Shown here: piece after piece, positions 1-6,149 of the stretch | Layout: each line of letters begins with the position of its first letter | Position numbering within the stretch: the stretch's first letter is position 1 | DNA from: Desulfobacterales bacterium | GTDB taxonomy: Bacteria; Desulfobacterota; Desulfobacteria; Desulfobacterales; Desulfobacteraceae | Assembly: GCA_022361315.1 (NCBI GenBank) | Contig: JAKSBB010000264.1 | Span: 1-8,229 of the forward strand | Length of the DNA stretch: 8,229 nucleotides | Direction of reading: 5' to 3' | Notes under the pieces: model-generated | Told to the model about the DNA's origin: nothing | What the model saw: only the letters and a program-made list of their open reading frames with translations | Databases searched by the model: none | Position numbers and translations under genes: made by a program

Positions 1-214
1 CCCACCACCGGACAACCAGGTCCGCATCGGGCAGCAGCGCCGGATCCTCATGGGGCTGCCATTCCGCCTTCACTTCCGGAGAAGGGGGCGTATAATCCGG
101 GCCCACCAGGGCACATCCGGTGATCATCACAAGGAGTACCGGAATCATTGCCGAAATCATCTTGCGGACGGCTGCGCCACGGCCGGACCGGGTCTGTTTA
201 CCTCTTAAAAACAT
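1..214 (-). CDS. Outer-membrane efflux lipoprotein, NodT/OprM (TolC-like) family, N-terminal part only
   Basis: The gene runs off the left edge; only the first 71 codons are visible. The protein starts MFLRGKQTRS, has a basic n-region, then a hydrophobic stretch (about residues 19-32) ending in the lipobox-like ITGC, so Cys34 would be lipidated after signal peptidase II cleavage. Directly after it comes ALVGPDYTPP, matching the 'GC-x-VGPDY-xx-P' start typical of NodT-family outer-membrane factors, followed by a W-rich segment ending VVRWW. Known members form the outer-membrane channel of tripartite RND-type or MFS-type pumps. A good Shine-Dalgarno sequence (AGAGGTGAG) stands just before the ATG. 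It follows the TetR gene by 66 bp in the same direction, with a putative TetR operator in the gap, so it is probably under that repressor. The remaining pump genes would lie outside the window; family assignment rests on the N-terminus alone. Confidence 0.8.
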   Translation of the reverse strand, partial: MFLRGKQTRSGRGAAVRKMISAMIPVLLVMITGCALVGPDYTPPSPEVKAEWQPHEDPALLPDADLVVRWW

Positions 215-231
215 CACTCACCTCTTGCAGA

Positions 232-247
232 TTGAACATTCATTCAA
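232..247 (-). promoter_or_regulatory. Putative second TetR operator before the efflux gene
   Basis: The minus strand reads TTGAATGAATGTTCAA. It matches 14 of 16 bases of the perfect palindrome before tetR; the left half-site is identical and the right half has two changes (TG for CA). It lies between the end of tetR and the ribosome binding site of the efflux lipoprotein gene. I infer that the TetR protein binds here to control the efflux genes. I could not identify a convincing -35/-10 pair next to it, so it may act on an internal promoter I cannot recognise or on read-through transcription. Confidence 0.6.
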
Positions 248-280
248 TGTCAGTTTAAATTTTTTTGCCCGGTTTCAGGC

Positions 281-856
281 TTAATTACGGATGGCATCCC
301 AAAGGGCATCCACAACCCGGTCCACCATCTCATCCGTCAGTTCCAGAAGACCCACCTCCTGCTTTTTGGCCAGAGACGTGGCCATATCCACAAGAAAGGT
401 GCCGATCACGGGCCCCGGCAGGTCTTTGATAATCATCTCCGTCATCCCCCGCTCAAAGGTTTCGGAGATGATGCCGAAATGGCAGCTCATCTCCTTTTCA
501 ATCATTGTCGTATAATAGGGGGAGGTGCTGAACTGCTGCATAAACACAGACTCCCTGGGATGGCTGAGATGATACCGGAAACATTCACCGCAGATATACT
601 TGAGCTGAACCACCAGGGGCTGAGTCTGGTCGAAATTCCGGACCAGCACATCGGCCATATCCCGCTTCAGTGCCTTGTACAGCTCGATGACCAGCTCATC
701 TTTATTCTCAAAATAATGATAAATAATGCCGGCACTGACCCCGGCCTCCCTGGCGACCCGGGACATGGCAGTGCCGTGGAAGCCGTTTTCCGCTATCAGC
801 TTCAGGGTGGCATTAAATATTTTCTCCCGTTTTTCCTCACCGGGATCGGTACCCAT
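281..856 (-). CDS. TetR/AcrR-family transcriptional repressor
   Basis: This 191-residue protein has the usual TetR length and layout. Helix 1 lies around residues 8-24 (REKIFNATLKLIAENGF), and the helix-turn-helix spans about residues 28-51, with AREAGVSAGIIYHYFENKDEL as the typical recognition region. The rest is an all-helical ligand-binding and dimerisation domain with little recognisable sequence, so the inducer cannot be named. The start is supported by an AGGAG sequence 6 nt upstream (863-867). A strong promoter and an overlapping palindrome precede the gene, and a near copy of the palindrome follows it before an efflux lipoprotein gene. This arrangement is standard for a repressor that controls itself and a neighbouring multidrug or solvent efflux operon. 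That role is inferred from context; the family call is clear. Confidence 0.93.
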   Translation of the reverse strand: MGTDPGEEKREKIFNATLKLIAENGFHGTAMSRVAREAGVSAGIIYHYFENKDELVIELYKALKRDMADVLVRNFDQTQPLVVQLKYICGECFRYHLSHPRESVFMQQFSTSPYYTTMIEKEMSCHFGIISETFERGMTEMIIKDLPGPVIGTFLVDMATSLAKKQEVGLLELTDEMVDRVVDALWDAIRN

Positions 857-871
857 ATCTCACTCCTCGGA

Positions 872-887
872 TTGAATGTTCATTCAA
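872..887 (-). promoter_or_regulatory. Putative TetR operator (perfect 7-bp inverted repeat)
   Basis: The minus strand reads TTGAATGAACATTCAA: TTGAATG and CATTCAA are perfect inverted arms separated by two bases. The first two bases coincide with the end of the -10 hexamer of the tetR promoter, and the site extends over the likely transcription start. Binding there would block RNA polymerase, so autorepression is likely. A 14/16 copy at 232-247 supports a real binding site. Confidence 0.75.
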
Positions 888-914
888 GATAGAGATTATT
901 GTCTGAATTGTCAA
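886..914 (-). promoter_or_regulatory. Sigma70-type promoter of tetR
   Basis: On the minus strand a consensus -35 TTGACA (914-909) is followed after exactly 17 bp by TATCTT (891-886). Transcription would start near 880, about 24 nt before the tetR ATG, just upstream of its ribosome binding site. The palindromic operator begins within the -10 element. Confidence 0.8.
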
Positions 915-928
915 GCGCATCCTATCAT

Positions 929-980
929 AAAAAAATATAACGCGATACGCTGCACAGCATATTGCGGCATATCGCGTTAT
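929..980 (-). terminator. Rho-independent terminator of the PsiD-like decarboxylase gene
   Basis: An 11-bp perfect inverted repeat (ATAACGCGATA at 937-947, TATCGCGTTAT at 970-980) encloses an inner 6-bp stem (949-954 with 963-968, one G-U pair) and an 8-nt loop. On the minus strand the stem is followed by seven T residues (935-929). It lies 39 nt after the decarboxylase stop codon and just upstream of the tetR promoter, so it insulates the two units. There is no T-run on the opposite side, so it acts in one direction only. Confidence 0.85.
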
Positions 981-1019
981 CTGTGACGGCTGCCCCCTCC
1001 CTAAAAACGATCTGCAGGC

Positions 1020-2420
1020 TTATTTAACCGTCGCAATCCGGGAGCCAACTGGAATATTGGTGGCATCCAGTCCCGGGGTCGTGTTATGGAAATCAAATTC
1101 CAGTTCAACGCCTTTGCGGAATATAAGACAATGGGTGGAGCCGCCGAAATGAAACATGCCCAGCTCCTGGCCTTTTTTCACAGATTTTCCTGCCTCTACC
1201 GTGATCTCACAGGAAGAGACTTCAGCCATCCCCACCGCAATCACGCACATCAGACCGATCTTCGGGTTATCCGCCTCGATGAAAATCACGGCCCGGGTGG
1301 CAACTGACGTTAGAAATGCCTGGGAATCGTTGGGTGCGGAGGTGTCTGGGGTATCACTTGTGAATCCGGTGTAGTGATTCTCAAGGTAGTAGGAGCCGTT
1401 CACCACAAATGCCTTTTTTACGGTACCTGTTACCGGGCTGTTCCACCGATGGTAGCTCAGGGCGCTGAGAAAAGCCTGGTAAACGGTCCCCCCAATAAAT
1501 TCCTCTGCAAGGGGATCGAAGTCCATCATATTCTGCAGGGAGTAAGGCTGTCCTTTGAGCCAGAACCCGGCTGATGCCTTGACACCGGAAACCGGTATCT
1601 GCAGGGGGGCCGATTCACAGGCATTGGCGATCACATCATCCCCTTCTGCAACGGGACGCACCACATGCCCTTTTTCATTCCGGAATATCCGGGTAAAAAA
1701 CCGGTCCCACGAGGTAAATCCAAAATAGGGATCTTCGGGATCGCAATTGAAAAAATATTCGAAGGGCATCTGGACGCACTCCTGATGCTGGGGCCCCTCA
1801 ACCGCCTGGCAGGCCACTTCCACCATTTTCTTCCTGGCCTCCTCACTCAACCATGACAACACACGGTATTTCACCCCGTCGGCCCGGTATTCCCTTGAAT
1901 ATCCGGGGGCCAGCACATACAGGGAGGCCTCCGTATCCAGGAAACGTCCCCAGTGGTTGAGTATTTTTTTAAGCTGCTGGTTTACCAGAGCGTTGGAAAA
2001 GAAGCTGTATCCGAAGGCGGTGGCCATGGGCCAGTCCAGCAGGGTGTTGATGGGGAAGGCAATAAGACCGCAGGTTTTCCAGACCTCACCTTTACCGTCA
2101 TTGTACTCGATGAACTCCGGTGCCTGGGTCATGATCGCATTAAGCAGTACCAGGAATTCATCAAAATCACGGACTTCGAGGGTGCCCAGCGGTATTCTCT
2201 TCTTGACCAGTCGCGCTTCCGTGAACATTGCCACGGCATTGGCATAGAGTCCCGGATCATTTTCAACCATTGCTTTGAATTCCTGAATGGGCGGTGCCAG
2301 CGGTTCCCGCATTTCGATCACGCGGGCCTTTAGATCCCGGATCCACACATCCACGTGGGCATGATCATCGGGCAGCCAATTGCCCACACGACATTTACCG
2401 AACCTCTCAGACGGGGTCAT
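1020..2420 (-). CDS. Pyruvoyl-dependent decarboxylase, PsiD-like branch of the phosphatidylserine decarboxylase superfamily
   Basis: This 466-residue protein has two parts. The N-terminal region (about 1-200) resembles the domain that precedes the catalytic part in PsiD-type enzymes, including PIQEFKAMVENDP at 44-56. The catalytic region (about 225-466) carries YFGFTSWDRFFTRIFR (232-247), VIANACES (263-270), YHRWNSPVTG (323-332), IFIEADNPKIGL (379-390) and GMFHFGGST (421-429). In this superfamily the chain cuts itself before the Ser of the GG-S motif (here Ser428), producing a beta chain and a pyruvoyl-bearing alpha chain of about 39 residues. The canonical PADG segment is replaced by NACES and there is no membrane segment, so an amino-acid substrate (as for the fungal tryptophan decarboxylase PsiD) is likelier than phosphatidylserine. 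Asn327 replaces the His expected in HRWH. AAGGAGGAG just upstream fixes the start. The true substrate is unknown. Confidence 0.85.
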   Translation of the reverse strand: MTPSERFGKCRVGNWLPDDHAHVDVWIRDLKARVIEMREPLAPPIQEFKAMVENDPGLYANAVAMFTEARLVKKRIPLGTLEVRDFDEFLVLLNAIMTQAPEFIEYNDGKGEVWKTCGLIAFPINTLLDWPMATAFGYSFFSNALVNQQLKKILNHWGRFLDTEASLYVLAPGYSREYRADGVKYRVLSWLSEEARKKMVEVACQAVEGPQHQECVQMPFEYFFNCDPEDPYFGFTSWDRFFTRIFRNEKGHVVRPVAEGDDVIANACESAPLQIPVSGVKASAGFWLKGQPYSLQNMMDFDPLAEEFIGGTVYQAFLSALSYHRWNSPVTGTVKKAFVVNGSYYLENHYTGFTSDTPDTSAPNDSQAFLTSVATRAVIFIEADNPKIGLMCVIAVGMAEVSSCEITVEAGKSVKKGQELGMFHFGGSTHCLIFRKGVELEFDFHNTTPGLDATNIPVGSRIATVK

Positions 2421-2659
2421 AACTCCTCCTTGGATTTTCGATTTTAAAGATTTCAGTTCAGGCGGAATGCCTGAAATCGATGGTCAATACGGACGTGGTA
2501 TCTTTACAGACTGTGCCCCGGAGACACATAAATATGAACAGGTTCGATGAGATAGATGCCGAACATTTGAAATCCGGGGAACTGTCCCCGTCTTAGGATA
2601 TTCTTCCGGATCTTGTCAACCGAAAAAGGAATGAGGAATGTTTACCCACGAAGAAGTGT
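2421..2659. other. Intergenic region without a supported gene
   Basis: These 239 bp separate the small 72-codon gene from the decarboxylase gene. They hold the decarboxylase ribosome binding site, the nested inverted repeats at 2449-2478, and a 6-bp hairpin (CGGGGA/TCCCCG, 2575-2590) with a 4-nt loop but no T-run. The decarboxylase promoter probably lies here, but I cannot place it with confidence. Confidence 0.5.
2449..2478 (-). promoter_or_regulatory. Nested inverted repeats in the leader of the decarboxylase gene
   Basis: The segment at 2469-2478 can pair with two different partners: TTCAGGC at 2457-2463 (7 bp, 5-nt loop) or GATTTCAG at 2449-2456 (8 bp, 14-nt loop). The two pairings exclude each other. 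The element lies 29-58 nt before the start codon. A TTGACC hexamer (minus strand, 2487-2482) stands just upstream, but no good -10 follows it. It could be an operator or a folded leader; the function is not shown. Confidence 0.35.
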
Positions 2660-2878
2660 TCAGAACAAGGCTGCTAATCTTGCCAGTAGTTGTGACATCA
2701 GCCCCGGTGTCCTGATACCGGGAACGGGCAGCTCTCCTATAGCTGAGTCCTCTGAATCAATCCGGGCAAATATATCGCGGAGTTCCGGATAGGCCATGTA
2801 CATGTTCAAACGATCGTTAAAATCAGACTGCCGGTATTGTTCGATGATTTGTTCGGTGATTTGAAATTGCGTTTCCAT
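2660..2878 (-). CDS. Small protein of unknown function (72 residues)
   Basis: I do not recognise a family. The chosen ATG (METQFQITEQ) has AGGAGG six bases upstream. An in-frame ATG 29 codons earlier has no such site and would begin upstream of the -10 element described below. The protein is acidic and probably helical in its first half (IIEQYRQSDFNDRLNMYMAY), then has a Pro/Gly-rich linker (PVPGIRTPG, 51-59) and ends in a short hydrophobic helix (LMSQLLARLAALF). It has no signal peptide, Cys or obvious catalytic motif. It sits alone between the peptide transporter operon and the PsiD-like decarboxylase, with its own predicted promoter. The good ribosome binding site and promoter argue for a real gene, but homology support is missing. 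Confidence 0.6.
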   Translation of the reverse strand: METQFQITEQIIEQYRQSDFNDRLNMYMAYPELRDIFARIDSEDSAIGELPVPGIRTPGLMSQLLARLAALF

Positions 2879-2924
2879 GGATTGCCTCCTGATATTGGGG
2901 TGGGTATGGACCTGCGTATGCCAA

Positions 2925-2954
2925 CCTTTCGAAATCATAATAGATCCCGAAAGG
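2925..2954. promoter_or_regulatory. Imperfect 30-bp palindrome centred on a -10 element (candidate operator)
   Basis: The symmetrical plan is CCTTTCG-N2-ATC-N6-GAT-N2-CGAAAGG, so 10 of 15 base pairs are symmetrical. The central N6 is exactly the TATTAT -10 hexamer of the predicted promoter. Such placement fits a dimeric repressor site. No T-run follows, so a terminator is unlikely. Confidence 0.5.
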
Positions 2955-2965
2955 CCGGCACCCAA
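2937..2965 (-). promoter_or_regulatory. Sigma70-type promoter of the small gene
   Basis: On the minus strand TTGGGT (2965-2960) is followed after exactly 17 bp by TATTAT (2942-2937). The start of transcription would fall near 2930, giving a leader of about 50 nt before the ATG at 2878. The -10 lies at the centre of an imperfect 30-bp palindrome. Confidence 0.6.
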
Positions 2966-3024
2966 GAGGCATAAATGACTTTATTCAAGCCAATTGTGAC
3001 ATGGAGAAAATTTAAGGAATGATA

Positions 3025-4182
3025 TCAGGTGGTAGAAAACTCCCGGCACAGCTCAGCCATCAGCGACACCATGGGAACAAAGGAGGAGAGTTCAATGTAT
3101 TCGTCCTCCCGGTGGGAGTTGCCCCCTACCGTGCCCATGCCGTCAATGGTGGGAGTCCCCTGGGCAGCGGTGAAGTTGCCGTCGGAACAGCCGCCGGTGG
3201 AAATACCGTTGATCTCAAATCCCAGAGATGCGGCGCAGTCCCGGATCTGGCCATACAGTACTTCAGCCTCCGGCGTAAACTCCATGGGCGGCCGGTCGAT
3301 ATTGCCGTTCACCAGGATCTCTGAACCGGGGAAATGGGGGGTGCGGGCCAGATCCTCAAAAAAGGAGGACACCCGGTCACCTGCGTCCTGGGTGGTGGTG
3401 CGGACATCCACGGCAGCCATGGCCGTGGCAGGAATGATATTCACCTTATCACCGCCGTGGGCCACTGTCACCTGGGCAGTGATATCCGCTTCAGCATCAT
3501 TGAAGGCCTGGATCCGGGTAATCTGATGAGCCAGTTCCACCACGGCGTTAATCCCCTTGTCCGGATCAGCCCCGGCGTGGGCGGACTTTCCTTTGGTACG
3601 GATATGGAACCATCCCCCGCCTTTGCGGCGAAGCACCACGTTAAACCCCGGGCGGCAGGGTTCAAAAACCAGCACCCGCCGGCTGTTCCTTGCATTTTCC
3701 TCGATCCAGGGCCGGGAGGCTTTCGAGCCGGTCTCCTCATCCCCGTTAAAGCAGATACAAATCGACAATTTGTCCAGCAGCCCGGCATGGTGGAGCGCCT
3801 CCACCCCGTGGAGGGCCACCAGAAGCCCCCCTTTCATGTCACAGACCCCCGGACCATAAGCACGGGTATCATCTTTTGAAAAGGGACGTTTAGCCGCCTC
3901 ACCTTCCGGAAACACGGTGTCCATATGCCCCATGCACATGAGGTCATAGGGGGCCCGATCCGGTCCGGAGCGGGCGGGTTTGGATTCCGCCTTCAGGCAG
4001 GGCACCTTGTCTTCCCCCAGAAACTGAAGGTCGCAGGTCATGCCGATGGCGGTTAACCGCTCTTTTAAGAATCCGGCCACCCGGGCAATCCCCTGGGAAT
4101 TACCGGAGCTGGAGTCCAAATTTACAAGGGTTTCAAGATCAGAAACAAAGGTGTCGTACCGGGATTCAATAAATTCTTTCAT
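3025..4182 (-). CDS. M20-family metallopeptidase, carboxypeptidase G2-like
   Basis: The 385-residue protein carries the dinuclear zinc site of M20A peptidases in the right order: GHMDTV (His86, and Asp88, which assists it), YGPGVCDMKGG (bridging Asp115), NGDEETGS (general base Glu149, metal ligand Glu150), VFEP (Glu174) and NSHRED (His357). The insertion with GKSAHAGADP (about 198-207) marks the dimerisation domain. Relatives such as Pseudomonas CPG2 release C-terminal glutamate from folates, and others hydrolyse dipeptides or N-acyl amino acids; the specificity here cannot be read. No signal peptide is present, so it should act in the cytoplasm on material brought in by the transporter encoded just upstream. 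Its ATG is 13 nt after the dppC stop and has no clear Shine-Dalgarno sequence, which suggests translational coupling. It is the last gene of the operon. Confidence 0.92.
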   Translation of the reverse strand: MKEFIESRYDTFVSDLETLVNLDSSSGNSQGIARVAGFLKERLTAIGMTCDLQFLGEDKVPCLKAESKPARSGPDRAPYDLMCMGHMDTVFPEGEAAKRPFSKDDTRAYGPGVCDMKGGLLVALHGVEALHHAGLLDKLSICICFNGDEETGSKASRPWIEENARNSRRVLVFEPCRPGFNVVLRRKGGGWFHIRTKGKSAHAGADPDKGINAVVELAHQITRIQAFNDAEADITAQVTVAHGGDKVNIIPATAMAAVDVRTTTQDAGDRVSSFFEDLARTPHFPGSEILVNGNIDRPPMEFTPEAEVLYGQIRDCAASLGFEINGISTGGCSDGNFTAAQGTPTIDGMGTVGGNSHREDEYIELSSFVPMVSLMAELCREFSTT

Positions 4183-4195
4183 GGGGGTTGCACGA

Positions 4196-5080
4196 TCAGG
4201 CCTGTCTGGCCAGTTTGGGGTTCATTTCATCCCTGAACCAGTCCGAGAAGAGGTTGATGGCCACCACCAGGAGAATCAGGGTCATGCCGGGGAAGAGGAC
4301 CATCCACCACATCCCGGCGTAAATATAATTTTTTCCAATGGAGATCATCATCCCCAGAGAGGGTTCGGTGATGGGAACCCCCACCCCCAGAAAACTCAGG
4401 GTGGATTCCAGCATGATCACCACGGCCAGGTCCACGGCCATGAGGACAAATATGGGGGGCAGCACATTGGGCAGAATGTGGCGGAAAAGAATCCTGAAGT
4501 CCATTGCCCCGGATGCCTTGGCCGCAGTCACATAGGCCATTTCCCGCACCTCCAGCACCGAGCCCCGTATGGTACGGGCGTATCTGACCCAGCTCACCAC
4601 GCAGATGGCAAAGACCACGGTCCAGATGCTCCGGCTTTCAAACACCCCCAGCAGCAGGATGGCCAGCAGGGTGGTGGAAAAAGAAAACATCGTGTCTGCG
4701 GACCGCATGATTACGGCATCCAGAATACCACCGTAATAACCGCCCACCATGCCCAGGATAATGCCCAGGATAGAGGAAACGATCACCGCGGTGAATCCCA
4801 CCATTAACGAGGTACGAAGCCCGTAGAGAATGGTGGAAAATATCCCCCTGCCCTGGTCGTCGGTGCCCAGGGGAAAGGCGGAAAGCCCTCCTTCCATCCA
4901 GGCCGGGGGAAGCAGGGCGTTGCCCAGGTCCACTGCGGTGAGGTCGTAAGGGTTCATGGGAGCGATCACCGATGAAAACAGAGCGGCAAAGGCAAATATC
5001 AGCATCAGGACAGCCCCGAGGATGGCGGACGGGTCCCGTAAAAAACTGTATACAAAGGGATTGTCTGTGAGCCGTTTCAT
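4196..5080 (-). CDS. dppC: ABC transporter permease, DppC/OppC type
   Basis: This inner-membrane permease has 294 residues from the preferred start. It shows the OppC-type N-terminal membrane helix (about 20-41), the conserved FPLGTDDQGRGIFSTILYGLR segment (69-89), several hydrophobic helices, and the cytoplasmic EAA loop at 180-205 (EMAYVTAAKASG...HILPN) that docks on the ATPases. The C-terminal NLFSDWFRDEMNPK is typical of the family. It pairs with the DppB-like permease to form the pore. An in-frame ATG seven codons earlier (5101) overlaps the dppB end by 8 bp but lacks a ribosome binding site. The ATG at 5080 has AAAGGA (5095-5090) nine bases upstream, so I prefer it. Naming follows family and order; the substrate could be a dipeptide, an oligopeptide or another solute. 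Confidence 0.93.
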   Translation of the reverse strand: MKRLTDNPFVYSFLRDPSAILGAVLMLIFAFAALFSSVIAPMNPYDLTAVDLGNALLPPAWMEGGLSAFPLGTDDQGRGIFSTILYGLRTSLMVGFTAVIVSSILGIILGMVGGYYGGILDAVIMRSADTMFSFSTTLLAILLLGVFESRSIWTVVFAICVVSWVRYARTIRGSVLEVREMAYVTAAKASGAMDFRILFRHILPNVLPPIFVLMAVDLAVVIMLESTLSFLGVGVPITEPSLGMMISIGKNYIYAGMWWMVLFPGMTLILLVVAINLFSDWFRDEMNPKLARQA

Positions 5081-5093
5081 AGGAGATTGTCCT

Positions 5094-6059
5094 TTAATCA
5101 TATTGAATTTTGGGGTTAAGCCAGCCGTAGAGCAGGTCCACCAGAATATTGATGGCCATAATGATAAAGGCGGTCAGCATGATATAGGTGACGATCACCG
5201 GGTGGTCCGTCTCAAAGATGGACACCAGAAGCAGGCTGCCCATGCCCGGCCACTGGAAGATGGATTCCGTGACGATGGAAAATGCGATCAGCTCCCCGAA
5301 GGAGAGACCGGCAATGGTCACCACCGGAATCAATACGTTTCTCAGGGCGTGTTTGACAATGACCTTAAAGGGGCTCAGTCCCTTGGCCCAGGCTGTTTTA
5401 ATGTACTCTTCCCCAAGGACTTCCCGCATCCCGGCCCGGGTGAGGCGCAGGAGGACTGCCAGCTGGTAGCCGGCCAGGGTCAGGGCCGGCATGATCAGAT
5501 GTTTCAGGCCGTCCACGGTGAGAAAGCCGGTGCGCCAGGAACCGATCTGTACCGTATCCCCCCTGCCGAAGGGGGGCAGCCATTCCAGGTAAACGGCAAA
5601 TATCATCACCCAGATGATCCCCATTAAAAAGGTGGGCACGGAGATTCCGCCCAGGGACCCTGCCATGATGGCTCGCGACAGGGCCGAACCCGGCCGCAGG
5701 GACACCACCACCCCCAGGGACACACCGATGATAAAAGATATCAGAATGGCGGAGAACGCCAGTTCAAAAGTGGCCGGAAACCGCTCAAGGATTGTGTCCA
5801 ATGCATCCACCTGGGACACGTAGGATTTACCGAAGTTGCCCTGAACGGCGTTGCCCAGGAAGCTTGCGTATTGGACGTAAAAAGGCTTGTCCAGTCCGTA
5901 GGCGATCCGCACCTGCTCCCGTTCCTGCTGGGTGGCGTATTTACCCGCCAGCATCAATACGGGGTCTCCGGTGAACCTGAAAAGAAGAAAACAGATAAAG
6001 GAGACCGCCAGGAGGACGATCACGCCCTGCACCAGTCTTTGAAATATGTATCTGGCCAT
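5094..6059 (-). CDS. dppB: ABC transporter permease, DppB/OppB type
   Basis: This is a 321-residue inner-membrane permease. It begins with the family's typical MARYIFQRLVQGV helix (about 9-28), followed by FRFTGDPV (27-34), a periplasmic segment with YGLDKPFYVQY (54-64) and NFGKSYVSQ (75-83), then membrane helices near 98-121, 134-157, 186-206, 243-265 and 287-310. The EAA loop is at 217-241 (EEYIKTAWAKGLSP...HALRN). It ends with DLLYGWLNPKIQYD, the standard C-terminus. It forms a heterodimeric pore with the DppC-like protein. The gene follows the binding-protein gene after a 90-bp gap that holds a strong hairpin, and its own ribosome binding site is weak, so it is probably made in smaller amounts than the binding protein. 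Confidence 0.94.
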   Translation of the reverse strand: MARYIFQRLVQGVIVLLAVSFICFLLFRFTGDPVLMLAGKYATQQEREQVRIAYGLDKPFYVQYASFLGNAVQGNFGKSYVSQVDALDTILERFPATFELAFSAILISFIIGVSLGVVVSLRPGSALSRAIMAGSLGGISVPTFLMGIIWVMIFAVYLEWLPPFGRGDTVQIGSWRTGFLTVDGLKHLIMPALTLAGYQLAVLLRLTRAGMREVLGEEYIKTAWAKGLSPFKVIVKHALRNVLIPVVTIAGLSFGELIAFSIVTESIFQWPGMGSLLLVSIFETDHPVIVTYIMLTAFIIMAINILVDLLYGWLNPKIQYD

Positions 6060-6075
6060 ATCGCTCGCTTATGGT

Positions 6076-6107
6076 GTCCTTCCCGGAGCCAAAGCCCCGG
6101 GGAGGAC
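6076..6107 (-). promoter_or_regulatory. Strong intercistronic hairpin between binding-protein and dppB genes
   Basis: Arms at 6076-6086 and 6097-6107 pair over 11 positions (one G-U), then after a single mismatch two more G-C pairs close a 4-nt loop (CAAA on the plus strand). On the transcribed strand no T-run follows, so it is not a classical terminator. Hairpins at this place in binding-protein-dependent operons are known to protect the upstream mRNA or cause partial termination, raising binding protein over permease; that role is inferred here. Confidence 0.65.
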
Positions 6108-6149
6108 GGCTTTTGTGTTAACTCATCCAGTAAACGTCAGGTACCGGGC

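Noticed and set aside
1020..2420. Annotation as housekeeping phosphatidylserine decarboxylase (psd)
   Set aside because: The PADG motif, the second HRxH histidine and any membrane-anchoring segment are missing, whereas PsiD-type motifs and an N-terminal PsiD-type domain are present.
2575..2590. Hairpin CGGGGA/TCCCCG as terminator of the small gene
   Set aside because: The stem is only 6 bp and no T-run follows on the minus strand, so it was not called a terminator.
2533..2595. 20-codon open frame on the plus strand (MNRFDEIDAE...)
   Set aside because: A GGAG sequence lies upstream, but the frame is very short, there is no promoter or neighbour in that direction, and it overlaps a hairpin; chance is the simpler explanation.
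2879..2965. N-terminal extension of the small protein to an upstream ATG (101 residues)
   Set aside because: It has no ribosome binding site and would overlap the predicted promoter and palindrome; the downstream ATG has AGGAGG at proper spacing.
4040..4807. 255-codon open frame on the plus strand
   Set aside because: It is antisense to dppC and the M20 gene, is full of His, Gln and Gly, and resembles no known protein.
5081..5101. Upstream ATG for dppC overlapping the end of dppB
   Set aside because: No ribosome binding site precedes it, while AAAGGA sits nine bases before the ATG at 5080. Coupled re-initiation from the overlap remains possible.
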